From: Sandarakinorhabdus sp. AAP62
Lineage (GTDB): Bacteria; Pseudomonadota; Alphaproteobacteria; Sphingomonadales; Sphingomonadaceae
Reading direction: 5' to 3'
NCBI RefSeq assembly: GCF_000331225.1
Contig: NZ_ANFY01000017.1
Span: 170,739 to 234,738, forward strand
Length of the DNA stretch: 64,000 nucleotides
Part shown: piece by piece, positions 8,179-14,913 of the stretch
Layout of the letters: each line of letters begins with the position of its first letter
Position numbering within the stretch: the stretch's first letter is position 1
Notes under the pieces: generated by a model
The model's input: only the letters and a program-made list of their open reading frames with translations
Database searches by the model: none
What the model was told of the DNA's origin: nothing
Program-made: the position numbers and the translations under genes

Positions 8179-8691
8179 TCAGCGCGCGAGCACGACCTTG
8201 CCGCCCTCCTCGATGCGGCCGGTGAAGCGCCGGCCGGCCGGGCCCTTCAGCGCCACGCGGTTGCCATCGGCGTCGCGTTCGGCTTCGGCCTCGATGCTCA
8301 CTGCCCAGCCCTGGCCGCCGGCTTCGACCAGCACCCGCTCGCCGCGCCGGATCGCGGGACGCGCGCGGGCCTGCGGCTGAAAACCCGGGGTAAATGGCTG
8401 ATCGATGGGCACATAGAGCGTCCACGCCGGGCTGGCGCAGTCGGCGCGCACCACATCGGCGCGCGCCCAGCTCAACGCCGGCGCCAGACAGGCCGGCACG
8501 ACCAGGCGCGGATCGACCCGTGCGTTGGCGCCGCCGGCAAAGCGCTGCACCTGGGCTTTCAGGGCCGCGACATCGTGCAGGCCCGGAGCCAAGGCTTGCG
8601 CTGGCACCGGTCGCGCCGCGATGAGGGCGCCCAGGCCAGCGATGGCCAGGATGATGTGGCGAACAGCGGATGATTTAAGCCTGGCGCGCAT
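8179..8691 (-). CDS. flgA: Flagellar P-ring assembly chaperone FlgA
   Basis: A 170-residue periplasmic chaperone for the P-ring protein FlgI. ATG 8691 follows AGGAAAC, a good ribosome site, and gives a Sec signal (RHIILAIAGLGALIAA, then VPAQALA). The C-terminal part (about 100-170) has the SAF-type core of FlgA: a segment around ARPAIRRGERVLVEAGGQGW and the AEAERDADGNRVALKGPAGRRF... pattern ending near the C-terminus. The N-terminal domain has paired cysteines (about 67 and 85). It is divergent from flgB and lies upstream of flgM on the same strand. Confidence 0.88.
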   Translation of the reverse strand: MRARLKSSAVRHIILAIAGLGALIAARPVPAQALAPGLHDVAALKAQVQRFAGGANARVDPRLVVPACLAPALSWARADVVRADCASPAWTLYVPIDQPFTPGFQPQARARPAIRRGERVLVEAGGQGWAVSIEAEAERDADGNRVALKGPAGRRFTGRIEEGGKVVLAR

Positions 8692-8818
8692 GGGCCGTTG
8701 TTTCCTGTGCTGGATGGCATGTTCCCCGCGCAGTCCCCCGAGCGGTGCACCATCCGTCCAGCAAGAAGCGCGCCAACCGCCGACCCCCTCTTGCGGTGCG
8801 CCTTTCGCCGGCCTGGGG

Positions 8819-8858
8819 CCGGCAAGCCCTTGCCGCTCCCCCCGGCAAGCCCTTGCCG
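8819..8858. repeat. Tandem pair of 17-base palindromic repeats upstream of the flgB sigma-54 promoter
   Basis: Two identical copies of CCGGCAAGCCCTTGCCG lie at 8819-8835 and 8842-8858, 23 bases apart. Each contains the inverted repeat CGGCAAG-CC-CTTGCCG. They end 57 bases before the -24 element of the flgB promoter. This is where enhancer sites for sigma-54 activators usually sit. The CGGC cores recall ftr sites bound by FlbD in Caulobacter, from memory and not checked. They are the best candidates for the binding sites of the flagellar master activator. Confidence 0.65.
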
Positions 8859-8911
8859 CCCCAGGCCGCCCCAATTCCAGCCCCCAATCCCGTCTTTCCG
8901 TGGTGAACCGC

Positions 8912-8932
8912 GCTTTGGCACGCTTGTTGCTG
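8912..8932 (+). promoter_or_regulatory. Sigma-54 promoter of the flgBCDEFGHIJKL operon
   Basis: TTGGCACG (8915-8922), four bases, then TTGCT (8927-8931). The diagnostic GG (8917-8918) and GC (8929-8930) are separated by 10 bases. The match to TGGCACG-N4-TTGCW is essentially perfect. The predicted transcript start is 8942 or 8943, which coincides with an ATG of flgB (8943). This makes the ATG at 8937 unlikely as the start used from this promoter. Confidence 0.9.
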
Positions 8933-8942
8933 AGCCATGGGC

Positions 8943-9317
8943 ATGACGATGCTTGATAGCGCCCTTGGTCTCTCTGCCGACGCCCTCAAACTCAGGGCGC
9001 AGCGGCTGGACGTGATTGCCGGCAACATCGCCAATGCCAGCACCCCCGGCTACAAGGCGCGTGATCTGGATGCGGATGGTGCGCTCGCCCGGCTGCAGGC
9101 GGCGCGCAGTGGTGGCTTTGGGGCGCTGATGTCCGAACAATTGGGCAGTGATCTGCAATATCGTAGCGCATTGGTGCCCAGCATGGACGGCAACACGGTG
9201 GAAATGGCCACCGAACAGGCCGCCTTTGCCGAAAACGCCGTGAAGTACCGCGCCTCGCTCGGCTTTCTCACCAGTCGCATCCAGACCATCATGATGGCGC
9301 TGAAGGGGGGTGAGTGA
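8943..9317 (+). CDS. flgB: Flagellar proximal rod protein FlgB
   Basis: About 124 residues. The N-terminal rod/hook signature is present: LKLRAQRLDVIAGNIANAST, then PGYKARDLD. The C-terminus has VEMATEQAAFAENAVKYRAS as expected. It forms the proximal rod in the periplasm and leaves through the flagellar export system, so it has no Sec signal. Candidate starts in frame are 8937, 8943 and 8949. I prefer 8943 because the sigma-54 promoter predicts transcription beginning at 8942-8943, which would give an almost leaderless message; no Shine-Dalgarno motif precedes any of the three. It overlaps flgC by 4 bases. Confidence 0.92.
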   Translation: MTMLDSALGLSADALKLRAQRLDVIAGNIANASTPGYKARDLDADGALARLQAARSGGFGALMSEQLGSDLQYRSALVPSMDGNTVEMATEQAAFAENAVKYRASLGFLTSRIQTIMMALKGGE

Positions 9318-9727
9318 TGAAGCCCATAAACGCCTCGGGCCTGAGCACTTTTGACATCTCTGGCCGTGCCATGGCCGCTCAGCTGGTGCGGATGAACGCG
9401 ATTGCCTCCAACCTGGCCAATGCCGGCACCATCGCCGGCAGCGAACAGGGCGCCTATCGCGCGCTCAAACCCGTGTTCAGCGCCACTTTTGATGGCCCGG
9501 CCGCGACGGTGGATGTCGCCCGCATGGCCCGCACCGGCAGCCCCGAAAGGAAGCTCGACCCAAATCATCCGCTGGCAGACGCCACGGGCCATGTGTGGGC
9601 CGCTGCGGTCGATCCCAACCAGGAGATGGTGGAAATGGTCGAGACCGCGCGCGCCTATGCCAACAATGTCGAAGTGATGAGCACGGCCCGCGGCCTGATG
9701 CTCGAAACCCTGAGGATCGGCAAATGA
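9314..9727 (+). CDS. flgC: Flagellar proximal rod protein FlgC
   Basis: A 137-residue rod protein. It has FDISGRAMAAQLVRMNAIAS followed by NLANAGTIAG, the N-terminal rod motif (the usual S-T-x-P-G-G is altered here to IAGSEQ). The C-terminus has NQEMVEMVETARAYANNVEV, which forms the coiled-coil core with the N-terminus. GTGATGA at the junction places its start inside the flgB stop; the stop overlaps the flgD start by ATGA. It is exported by the flagellar apparatus. Confidence 0.95.
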   Translation: MMKPINASGLSTFDISGRAMAAQLVRMNAIASNLANAGTIAGSEQGAYRALKPVFSATFDGPAATVDVARMARTGSPERKLDPNHPLADATGHVWAAAVDPNQEMVEMVETARAYANNVEVMSTARGLMLETLRIGK

Positions 9728-10014
9728 ACAGCGTTGATTCCACCGCAACTGTAGCCGGCGTCCCCGCCGCACAGCCGCCCACCGCCAGGGTGCCGAAATC
9801 GACGCTGGATCAAGGCGATTTCCTGCGCCTGCTCACGGCCCAGTTGCAGAACCAGGATCCGACCAAGCCGGTCGATAATTTCCAATATGTCCAGCAGATG
9901 GCGATGTTTGCCCAGATCGAGGGCGGCAGTGAAACCAACGCCAAGCTGGATGCCGTGGTCGACCGGCTCGACCAGCTGATTGCCCGCATTTCCCCGCCCG
10001 AAGCAGCAAACTGA
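9724..10014 (+). CDS. flgD: Short FlgD-like hook-assembly scaffold (N-terminal domain only)
   Basis: Only 96 residues, where FlgD of model bacteria has about 220. The conserved N-terminal export and scaffold segment is intact: STLDQGDFLRLLTAQLQNQD, then PTKPVDNFQYVQQMAMFAQIEG. The Ig-like and tudor-like domains that cap the hook are absent. The reading frame closes cleanly and flgE starts 13 bases later, so there is no sign of a frameshifted remainder. ATG 9724 overlaps the flgC stop. The cap function may be met by the short form or by another protein. Confidence 0.88.
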   Translation: MNSVDSTATVAGVPAAQPPTARVPKSTLDQGDFLRLLTAQLQNQDPTKPVDNFQYVQQMAMFAQIEGGSETNAKLDAVVDRLDQLIARISPPEAAN

Positions 10015-10027
10015 AGGGACCCGTCGC

Positions 10028-11323
10028 ATGGCTTTCTACACCGCATTTTCCGGCCTCACCGGCGCGCAGACCGAGATGGCGACCATCGCCAACAATATCG
10101 CCAACGTCAGCACCAGCGGCTTCAAGCGCAGCCGCGTGGCCTTTGGCGACATCATCTCCACCTCGGCGCTGCAGAACCCCAACCGCATCGTCGGTTCCGG
10201 CACCACGGTGCGCGCCATCACCCAGCAGTTCCAGCAAGGGCCGACCGAAACCAGCACCAGCGCGCTGGACATGGCGCTGGCCGGGCCGGGCTTTTTCGTG
10301 GTCAAATCCGGCGCTGGCGGCGTGCAGACGCACTTCACACGCGCCGGCAGTTTCGGTGTGACCCCCGATCGCTTTGTGGTCGACAATCAGGGCCGCACCC
10401 TGCAATTATTTCCGACCACGCCCGATGGCGCGCTGCAATCGACCACCCTGTCGAGCACGGTGCCGGCCCGCCTGCCGCTCAACAGCGGCGCGCCGCAGGC
10501 CACCACCGAAATCCGCATCACCGCCAATCTGCCCGCCGATGCCGCGATCATCGCCAACCGGCCGATCTACACGCCGCAGAACCCCTATGTGTTTGATCGC
10601 AACGATCCGGCCACCTTCAACAACAGCACATCGGAAACCGTGTTCGACAGCCTGGGCAATCCGCTGGCCGCCACCATCTATTATGTGAAGGACAGCGTGC
10701 CCAGCCTTGGCGATCCGTTCCACCGCTGGACCGCACGCGTTTTTGTCGGCAACCAGGAACTGAGTGTCGCTGGCAACCCGGCCCTGCCGATGGAGTTCGA
10801 TGTCAACGGCAATCTCACCAATCCCACCACGCCGTTTGCTTTTGATGCCTTCACCCCTGATACCGGCGCTGGCGCCATGGCCATCGCCATCGATCACGGC
10901 AGCGCCACCGTGCAGCAGGCCGGCCCGTTCAGCGTCGCCCTGATCGAACAGGATGGCGTGGCATCCGGCCAGCTGGAAAGCGTTTCTGTCGAACCCGATG
11001 GCCTGGTTCGCGCCAGCTTCTCGAATGGCGAAGTGCAGGTGCTGGGCAAGGTGGCGCTGGCCAATTTCTCCAACCCGCAAGGCCTGAAGCAGACCGGCGA
11101 TGCCAGCTGGGTGGTCACCCCGCAATCGGGCGAGCCGCTGATGGGTGAAGGCGGCCGCAACGGCATCGGCACCATCCTTTCCGGCAATATCGAACGATCA
11201 AACGTCGATCTCACCACCGAACTGGTCAATCTGATCGCCGCCCAGCGCAATTTCCAGGCCAGCGCCAAGGCGGTCGAGACCGACAACCAGTTGCTGCAAA
11301 CCATCATCAACCTGCGGAACTGA
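10028..11323 (+). CDS. flgE: Flagellar hook protein FlgE
   Basis: A 431-residue hook subunit. The N-terminus MAFYTAFSGLTGAQTEMATI, then ANNIANVSTSGFKRSR, is the axial-protein motif. The middle has TALDMALAGPGFFVV-like sequence (SALDMALAGPGFFVVKSG) and FTRAGSFGV, typical for FlgE/F/G. The C-terminus has NVDLTTELVNLIAAQRNFQA and ends in NQLLQTIINLRN. The start at 10028 follows GAAGGGACC. The length is in the normal range for alphaproteobacterial hooks. Confidence 0.96.
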   Translation: MAFYTAFSGLTGAQTEMATIANNIANVSTSGFKRSRVAFGDIISTSALQNPNRIVGSGTTVRAITQQFQQGPTETSTSALDMALAGPGFFVVKSGAGGVQTHFTRAGSFGVTPDRFVVDNQGRTLQLFPTTPDGALQSTTLSSTVPARLPLNSGAPQATTEIRITANLPADAAIIANRPIYTPQNPYVFDRNDPATFNNSTSETVFDSLGNPLAATIYYVKDSVPSLGDPFHRWTARVFVGNQELSVAGNPALPMEFDVNGNLTNPTTPFAFDAFTPDTGAGAMAIAIDHGSATVQQAGPFSVALIEQDGVASGQLESVSVEPDGLVRASFSNGEVQVLGKVALANFSNPQGLKQTGDASWVVTPQSGEPLMGEGGRNGIGTILSGNIERSNVDLTTELVNLIAAQRNFQASAKAVETDNQLLQTIINLRN

Positions 11324-11336
11324 GGCGGGCCGAACG

Positions 11337-12095
11337 ATGGACCGGCTGATCTACACCGCATTGACCGGAATGAACGCCCGCGGGCGCGAGTCGGTGGTGA
11401 CCGCCAACAACCTGGCCAATGCCAGCGTGCCGGGCTTCCGCCGCGATATCGTCGCGCAGGAAGGCCGCTATCTCGATGCCGTGCGCATGGCCGACGGCGC
11501 GTGGGAAGCCCGCGCGCAGGTGGGTTCGCCCAGTCTCGCCACGCCAGCGGTGCCGGGCAAGGTGCAGGCCACCGGGCGCGGATTGGATGTGGCGCTGTCG
11601 GCCCGGGCCTGGCTGGCGGTGCAGGGTCCGGTGATCGGCGGCGAGGTGAAGGAAGGTTATACGCGGCGCGGTGATCTGTCGGTCTCGGCCACCGGCCTGC
11701 TCACCAACGGTGATGGCCGGGTATTACTGGGAGCGAACAATGCGCCCATCTCCGTGCCGCCGGGCGCGGCGCTCACCATCGCCTTTGATGGCCGGATAAG
11801 CGCCCTGTTGCCCGATGGGCCAACCGAGGTGGGGCAGCTGAAAATGGTGGACGGCAGCGGGCTCACCGGGCGTGACAAGGCCGGCGATGGCCTCTTCCTG
11901 CCGGAAGAACCCCTGACCCGCGATCCATCCGCGCGCCTGGAAAGCGGCGCGCTGGAAAGCGCCAACGTCACCGCCACCGAGGCGCTGGTGGAACTGGTGG
12001 AAGAACAGCGCGGCTTTGAAGTGAATGCCCGGCTGATCCGGCTGGCGCAGGACATGGACGAACAGGGCGCACGGTTGATGAGACTTGATGGCTGA
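11337..12095 (+). CDS. flgF: Flagellar rod protein FlgF
   Basis: A 252-residue rod protein of the FlgE/F/G family. It starts MDRLIYTALTGMNARGRESV with VTANNLANASVPGFRRD. Internal motifs include TRRGDLSVSATGLLTNGDG, and the C-terminus has VTATEALVELVEEQRGFEVN. The opening MDRLIYTALTGM form and shorter length mark FlgF rather than FlgG. It lies 13 bases after flgE and 11 before flgG. Confidence 0.94.
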   Translation: MDRLIYTALTGMNARGRESVVTANNLANASVPGFRRDIVAQEGRYLDAVRMADGAWEARAQVGSPSLATPAVPGKVQATGRGLDVALSARAWLAVQGPVIGGEVKEGYTRRGDLSVSATGLLTNGDGRVLLGANNAPISVPPGAALTIAFDGRISALLPDGPTEVGQLKMVDGSGLTGRDKAGDGLFLPEEPLTRDPSARLESGALESANVTATEALVELVEEQRGFEVNARLIRLAQDMDEQGARLMRLDG

Positions 12096-12106
12096 GGAGG
12101 GAAAGC

Positions 12107-12892
12107 ATGACGACCGCCTTGCAGATTGCCCGTTCGGGGCTGGATGCGCTCGACCAGCGCATGAAGACGATTTCGAACAACCTCGCCAACGTTTCCACCA
12201 CCGGCTTCAAGAAGGACCGGGCCAGCTTTGCCAGCCTGATGTACCAGGATGATCGCAACCCCGGCGCGGCGAGCGGGGCCGACACGCAATATGCCACCGG
12301 GCTGGGCACCGGCACCGGCGTGCGCGTGGTGGGCACCGAACGCATGCACAGCCAGGGCACGCTGCAGACCACCGACAATGCGCTGGATCTGGCCATCGAT
12401 GGTGCCGGTTTCTTTGCCGTGCAGCTGGCCGATGGCACGGTTGGCTATACCCGCGATGGCGGCTTCAAGCTTTCGGCCAATGGCGAAATGGTCACCGCGT
12501 CTGGCCTGCGGCTGGCGCAGCCGCTGACCATCCCCGATGGCGCCAGCCAGATCACCATTTCGCCCGATGGCATCGTCACCGCCGCCGTGGCCGGCCAGGC
12601 CGCGCCGGTGGAAGTGGGGCAGTTGCAGCTCACCCGCTTCCTCAACCCCGCCGGGCTGATGCCAGTGGGAGACAATCTCTATCGCGAAACCGCCGGTTCG
12701 GGGCCGCCCACGCTGGGCGTCGCAGGGCAGGCCGGGATGGGCAATATCCGCCAGGGCATGCTGGAAGGATCGAACGTGTCCACCGTGCAGGAACTGGTCG
12801 ACATGATCGAGACGCAGCGCGCCTATGAGATCAACGCCAAGGTGATCAACGCGGCCGACGAGATGAGCCGCTATGTGGTGCAGAATGTCTGA
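12107..12892 (+). CDS. flgG: Flagellar distal rod protein FlgG
   Basis: A 261-residue protein, the standard FlgG length. A strong ribosome site (GAGGAGGGAAAG) precedes ATG 12107. It has MTTALQIARSGLDALDQRMK, NNLANVSTTGFKKDRASF, LDLAIDGAGFFAVQLADGT, YTRDGGFKLSANGEMVTASG and C-terminal NVSTVQELVDMIETQRAYEI. These are the canonical FlgG segments in order. It builds the distal rod that passes through the P and L rings. Confidence 0.97.
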   Translation: MTTALQIARSGLDALDQRMKTISNNLANVSTTGFKKDRASFASLMYQDDRNPGAASGADTQYATGLGTGTGVRVVGTERMHSQGTLQTTDNALDLAIDGAGFFAVQLADGTVGYTRDGGFKLSANGEMVTASGLRLAQPLTIPDGASQITISPDGIVTAAVAGQAAPVEVGQLQLTRFLNPAGLMPVGDNLYRETAGSGPPTLGVAGQAGMGNIRQGMLEGSNVSTVQELVDMIETQRAYEINAKVINAADEMSRYVVQNV

Positions 12893-13568
12893 GCGGCAAT
12901 CGGCGCAGCTTTCGCTGGCCTGCTGGCTGCTGGCATCGGCCATCCTGTTCGTTCTGGCGCAGCCGGCGTTTGCGGCCAAGAAGCTGCGGCCGATCCCGCC
13001 GGCCGTGGTGGCGGCGCCGGTGCTGCTTGCCATCCCCACCGGCAGCCTGTTCAACGCCCAATATTTCAGCGGCCTCGTCACCGATCGGCGGGCGCGGCGG
13101 GTGGGCGATCTCATCACCATCCGCCTGGTGGAACGCACCCGCGCCAGCAAATCCGCCAGTGCTGAATCCGGCCGCGAGAGCGACAATGCGCTGCGGTTTC
13201 CGCCGGCCATTCCGTTCGCCGACACGCTGAATCGCGCCACCCAGGGCGGCGCGACGCAAAGCTTCAGCGGCAGCGGCTCCGCCGAGCAGAACAACGAATT
13301 GTTTGGCGAGATCACCGTTACCGTCGCCGAAGTGCTGCCCGGCGGCGTGCTGCGCATTGCCGGCGAAAAGCGGCTGATGCTCAATCGCGGCGAAGAGCAT
13401 CTGAAATTGACGGGCCTCGTGCGCATCGATGATCTGGGCTTCGACAATGTCGTGCCCTCCACCCGCGTTGCCGATGCCCGCATCCGCTTTGGCGGCACTG
13501 GTCAGGTGGCCGACAACAGCCGCCAGGGCTGGCTGGCGCGCTTCTTTGCCAGGATTTCCCCACTGTGA
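12885..13568 (+). CDS. flgH: Flagellar L-ring protein FlgH, without an evident lipobox
   Basis: A 227-residue outer-membrane ring protein. ATG 12885 overlaps the end of flgG by 8 bases; an in-frame ATG at 12873 is less likely. The body has SLFNAQYFSGLVTDRRARRVGD with LITIRLVE, a serine/alanine-rich stretch, FGEITVTVAEVLPGGVLRIAG and EKRLMLNRGEEHLKLTGLVR, all typical. Most FlgH proteins are lipoproteins with a cysteine after the signal. Here the leader appears to end in QPAFA with no cysteine at the cleavage site, and the only cysteine lies early, in SLACWLL. Confidence 0.93.
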   Translation: MSERQSAQLSLACWLLASAILFVLAQPAFAAKKLRPIPPAVVAAPVLLAIPTGSLFNAQYFSGLVTDRRARRVGDLITIRLVERTRASKSASAESGRESDNALRFPPAIPFADTLNRATQGGATQSFSGSGSAEQNNELFGEITVTVAEVLPGGVLRIAGEKRLMLNRGEEHLKLTGLVRIDDLGFDNVVPSTRVADARIRFGGTGQVADNSRQGWLARFFARISPL

Positions 13569-14656
13569 TCCGCTGGCTTGCCCTTCTGTTGCTGATGCTC
13601 GCCAACGCACCGGCCAGCGCCGAGCGGGTGAAGGACATCGCGCGCTTTTCCGGCGTGCGTGCCAACGCGCTGACGGGTTATGGCATTGTGGTGGGCCTGA
13701 CCGGCACGGGTGACCAGAATCTGGAATTCACCATCCAGTCGCTGAAATCCGCCACCGCCCGGCTGGGCGTGCTGCTGCCGCCGGGCGTCAACCCGCAGTT
13801 GCGCAACGCCGCAGCGGTGATCGTGACGGCGGAACTGGCGCCCTTTGCCAAGCCCGGCCAGCGTCTGGACGTGACGGTGGCGGCGCTGGGCCAGGCGAAA
13901 TCCCTGCGTGGCGGCACGCTGCTGCTGACAGCGCTGCAAGGGCCGGACGGCGAGATTTACGCACTGGCGCAAGGGTCGCTGGCGGTCGGCGGTTTCGGTG
14001 CGGAAGGCCGCGACGGCAGCCGAATCGTGGTCGGCACACCCGCCACCGGCCGCGTGCCGGGCGGCGGCATCATCGAACGCGCCGTCGCCTCACCGTTCAC
14101 GGGCAGCGGGCCGTTGTTCCTTGATCTCAACGAACCCGATTTCTCCGCCGCCAAATCGGTGGCCGATGCCATCAACCGCAATTTTGGCGGCGAAGCGGCC
14201 CGCGCCGAAGACGGTATCCGCATCGCCATCAACGCGCCTGATGCGCCGGCCAGCCGCATCGCGCTCGCCGCCCGCGTGGAGGCGCTGGACGTCACCCTGC
14301 AGCCGCCCGCCGCCAAGGTGATCGTCAACGCCCGAACCGGCACAGTGGTGATATCGGGCGAAGTCCGCATCCTCCCCGCTGCCGTCGCCCACGGGAACCT
14401 GACGGTGCGGGTGACCGAGAACCAGCAGGCCAGCCAGCCCGGCCCGTTCGGCCGCGGCCAGACGGTGGTCACCCAGCAATCCACCGTGGAAGCCGGCGAA
14501 GCGCAGACCCGCATGAACCTGTTCGCGCCGGGGGCAAAGCTGGGCGAGATCATCGATGCGGTGAACGCGCTGGGCGCCGCGCCGGGCGATCTTGTCGCCA
14601 TCCTCGAAGCCCTCAAGGCTGCGGGCGCGCTCAGAGCCGAACTGGTGGTGATCTGA
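13565..14656 (+). CDS. flgI: Flagellar P-ring protein FlgI
   Basis: A 363-residue periplasmic ring protein. A GTG start at 13565 overlaps the flgH stop (GTGA). A cleavable leader (LALLLLMLANAPASA) is followed by ERVKDIARFSGVRANALTGYG and VVGLTGTGDQ, the FlgI hallmark. Further matches are LLPPGVNPQLRNAAAVIVTA, ATGRVPGGGIIERAV and a C-terminal LGAAPGDLVAILEALKAAGA. Assembly needs the chaperone FlgA, encoded divergently at 8179. The stop shares one base with the next start. Confidence 0.97.
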   Translation: MIRWLALLLLMLANAPASAERVKDIARFSGVRANALTGYGIVVGLTGTGDQNLEFTIQSLKSATARLGVLLPPGVNPQLRNAAAVIVTAELAPFAKPGQRLDVTVAALGQAKSLRGGTLLLTALQGPDGEIYALAQGSLAVGGFGAEGRDGSRIVVGTPATGRVPGGGIIERAVASPFTGSGPLFLDLNEPDFSAAKSVADAINRNFGGEAARAEDGIRIAINAPDAPASRIALAARVEALDVTLQPPAAKVIVNARTGTVVISGEVRILPAAVAHGNLTVRVTENQQASQPGPFGRGQTVVTQQSTVEAGEAQTRMNLFAPGAKLGEIIDAVNALGAAPGDLVAILEALKAAGALRAELVVI

Positions 14657-14913
14657 TGGAGATCAAGCCTGTCACGATGCCCATCACGCGCCAGCCTGAT
14701 GAAGTGAAGGCCGCCAAAAAGGCCGGCCAGGATTTCGAAGCCCTGCTCGTCACCCGGCTGTTGAAGACGGCGCGCGCCGCCAAGCTGGGCGATGACATGC
14801 TGGGCAACAATGATCAGATCCGCGACATGGTGGATGACCAGCGCGGCCGCGCCATCGCTGCCGCTGCGCCGCTCGGCCTGGCGCAATTGCTGGCGAAGGA
14901 GGCAGGCAAATGA
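14656..14913 (+). CDS. flgJ: Single-domain FlgJ-like rod-binding protein
   Basis: An 85-residue protein corresponding only to the rod-binding domain of FlgJ. The signature is KKAGQDFEALLVTRLLKTAR, followed by a D-rich helix and ending in APLGLAQLLAKEAGK. The muramidase/glucosaminidase domain of enterobacterial FlgJ is absent, as in most alphaproteobacteria. It probably works with the separate SLT transglycosylase at 6641-7375. The start shares one base with the flgI stop (TGATG) and the stop overlaps flgK. Confidence 0.88.
   Translation: MEIKPVTMPITRQPDEVKAAKKAGQDFEALLVTRLLKTARAAKLGDDMLGNNDQIRDMVDDQRGRAIAAAAPLGLAQLLAKEAGK

Noticed and set aside
10015..10027. Frameshift splitting a longer flgD
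   Set aside because: Only 13 bases separate the FlgD stop from flgE, too little for a lost domain, and other frames show no FlgD-like C-terminal sequence.
12430..12446. TGGCACGGTTGGC resembling a sigma-54 element inside flgG
   Set aside because: The -12 GC is not at the required 10-base spacing, and the site is internal to a coding region with no gene start downstream.
11657..13498. A 600-codon minus-strand open frame across flgF to flgH
   Set aside because: It crosses three well-supported flagellar genes in antisense and has no recognisable motif.
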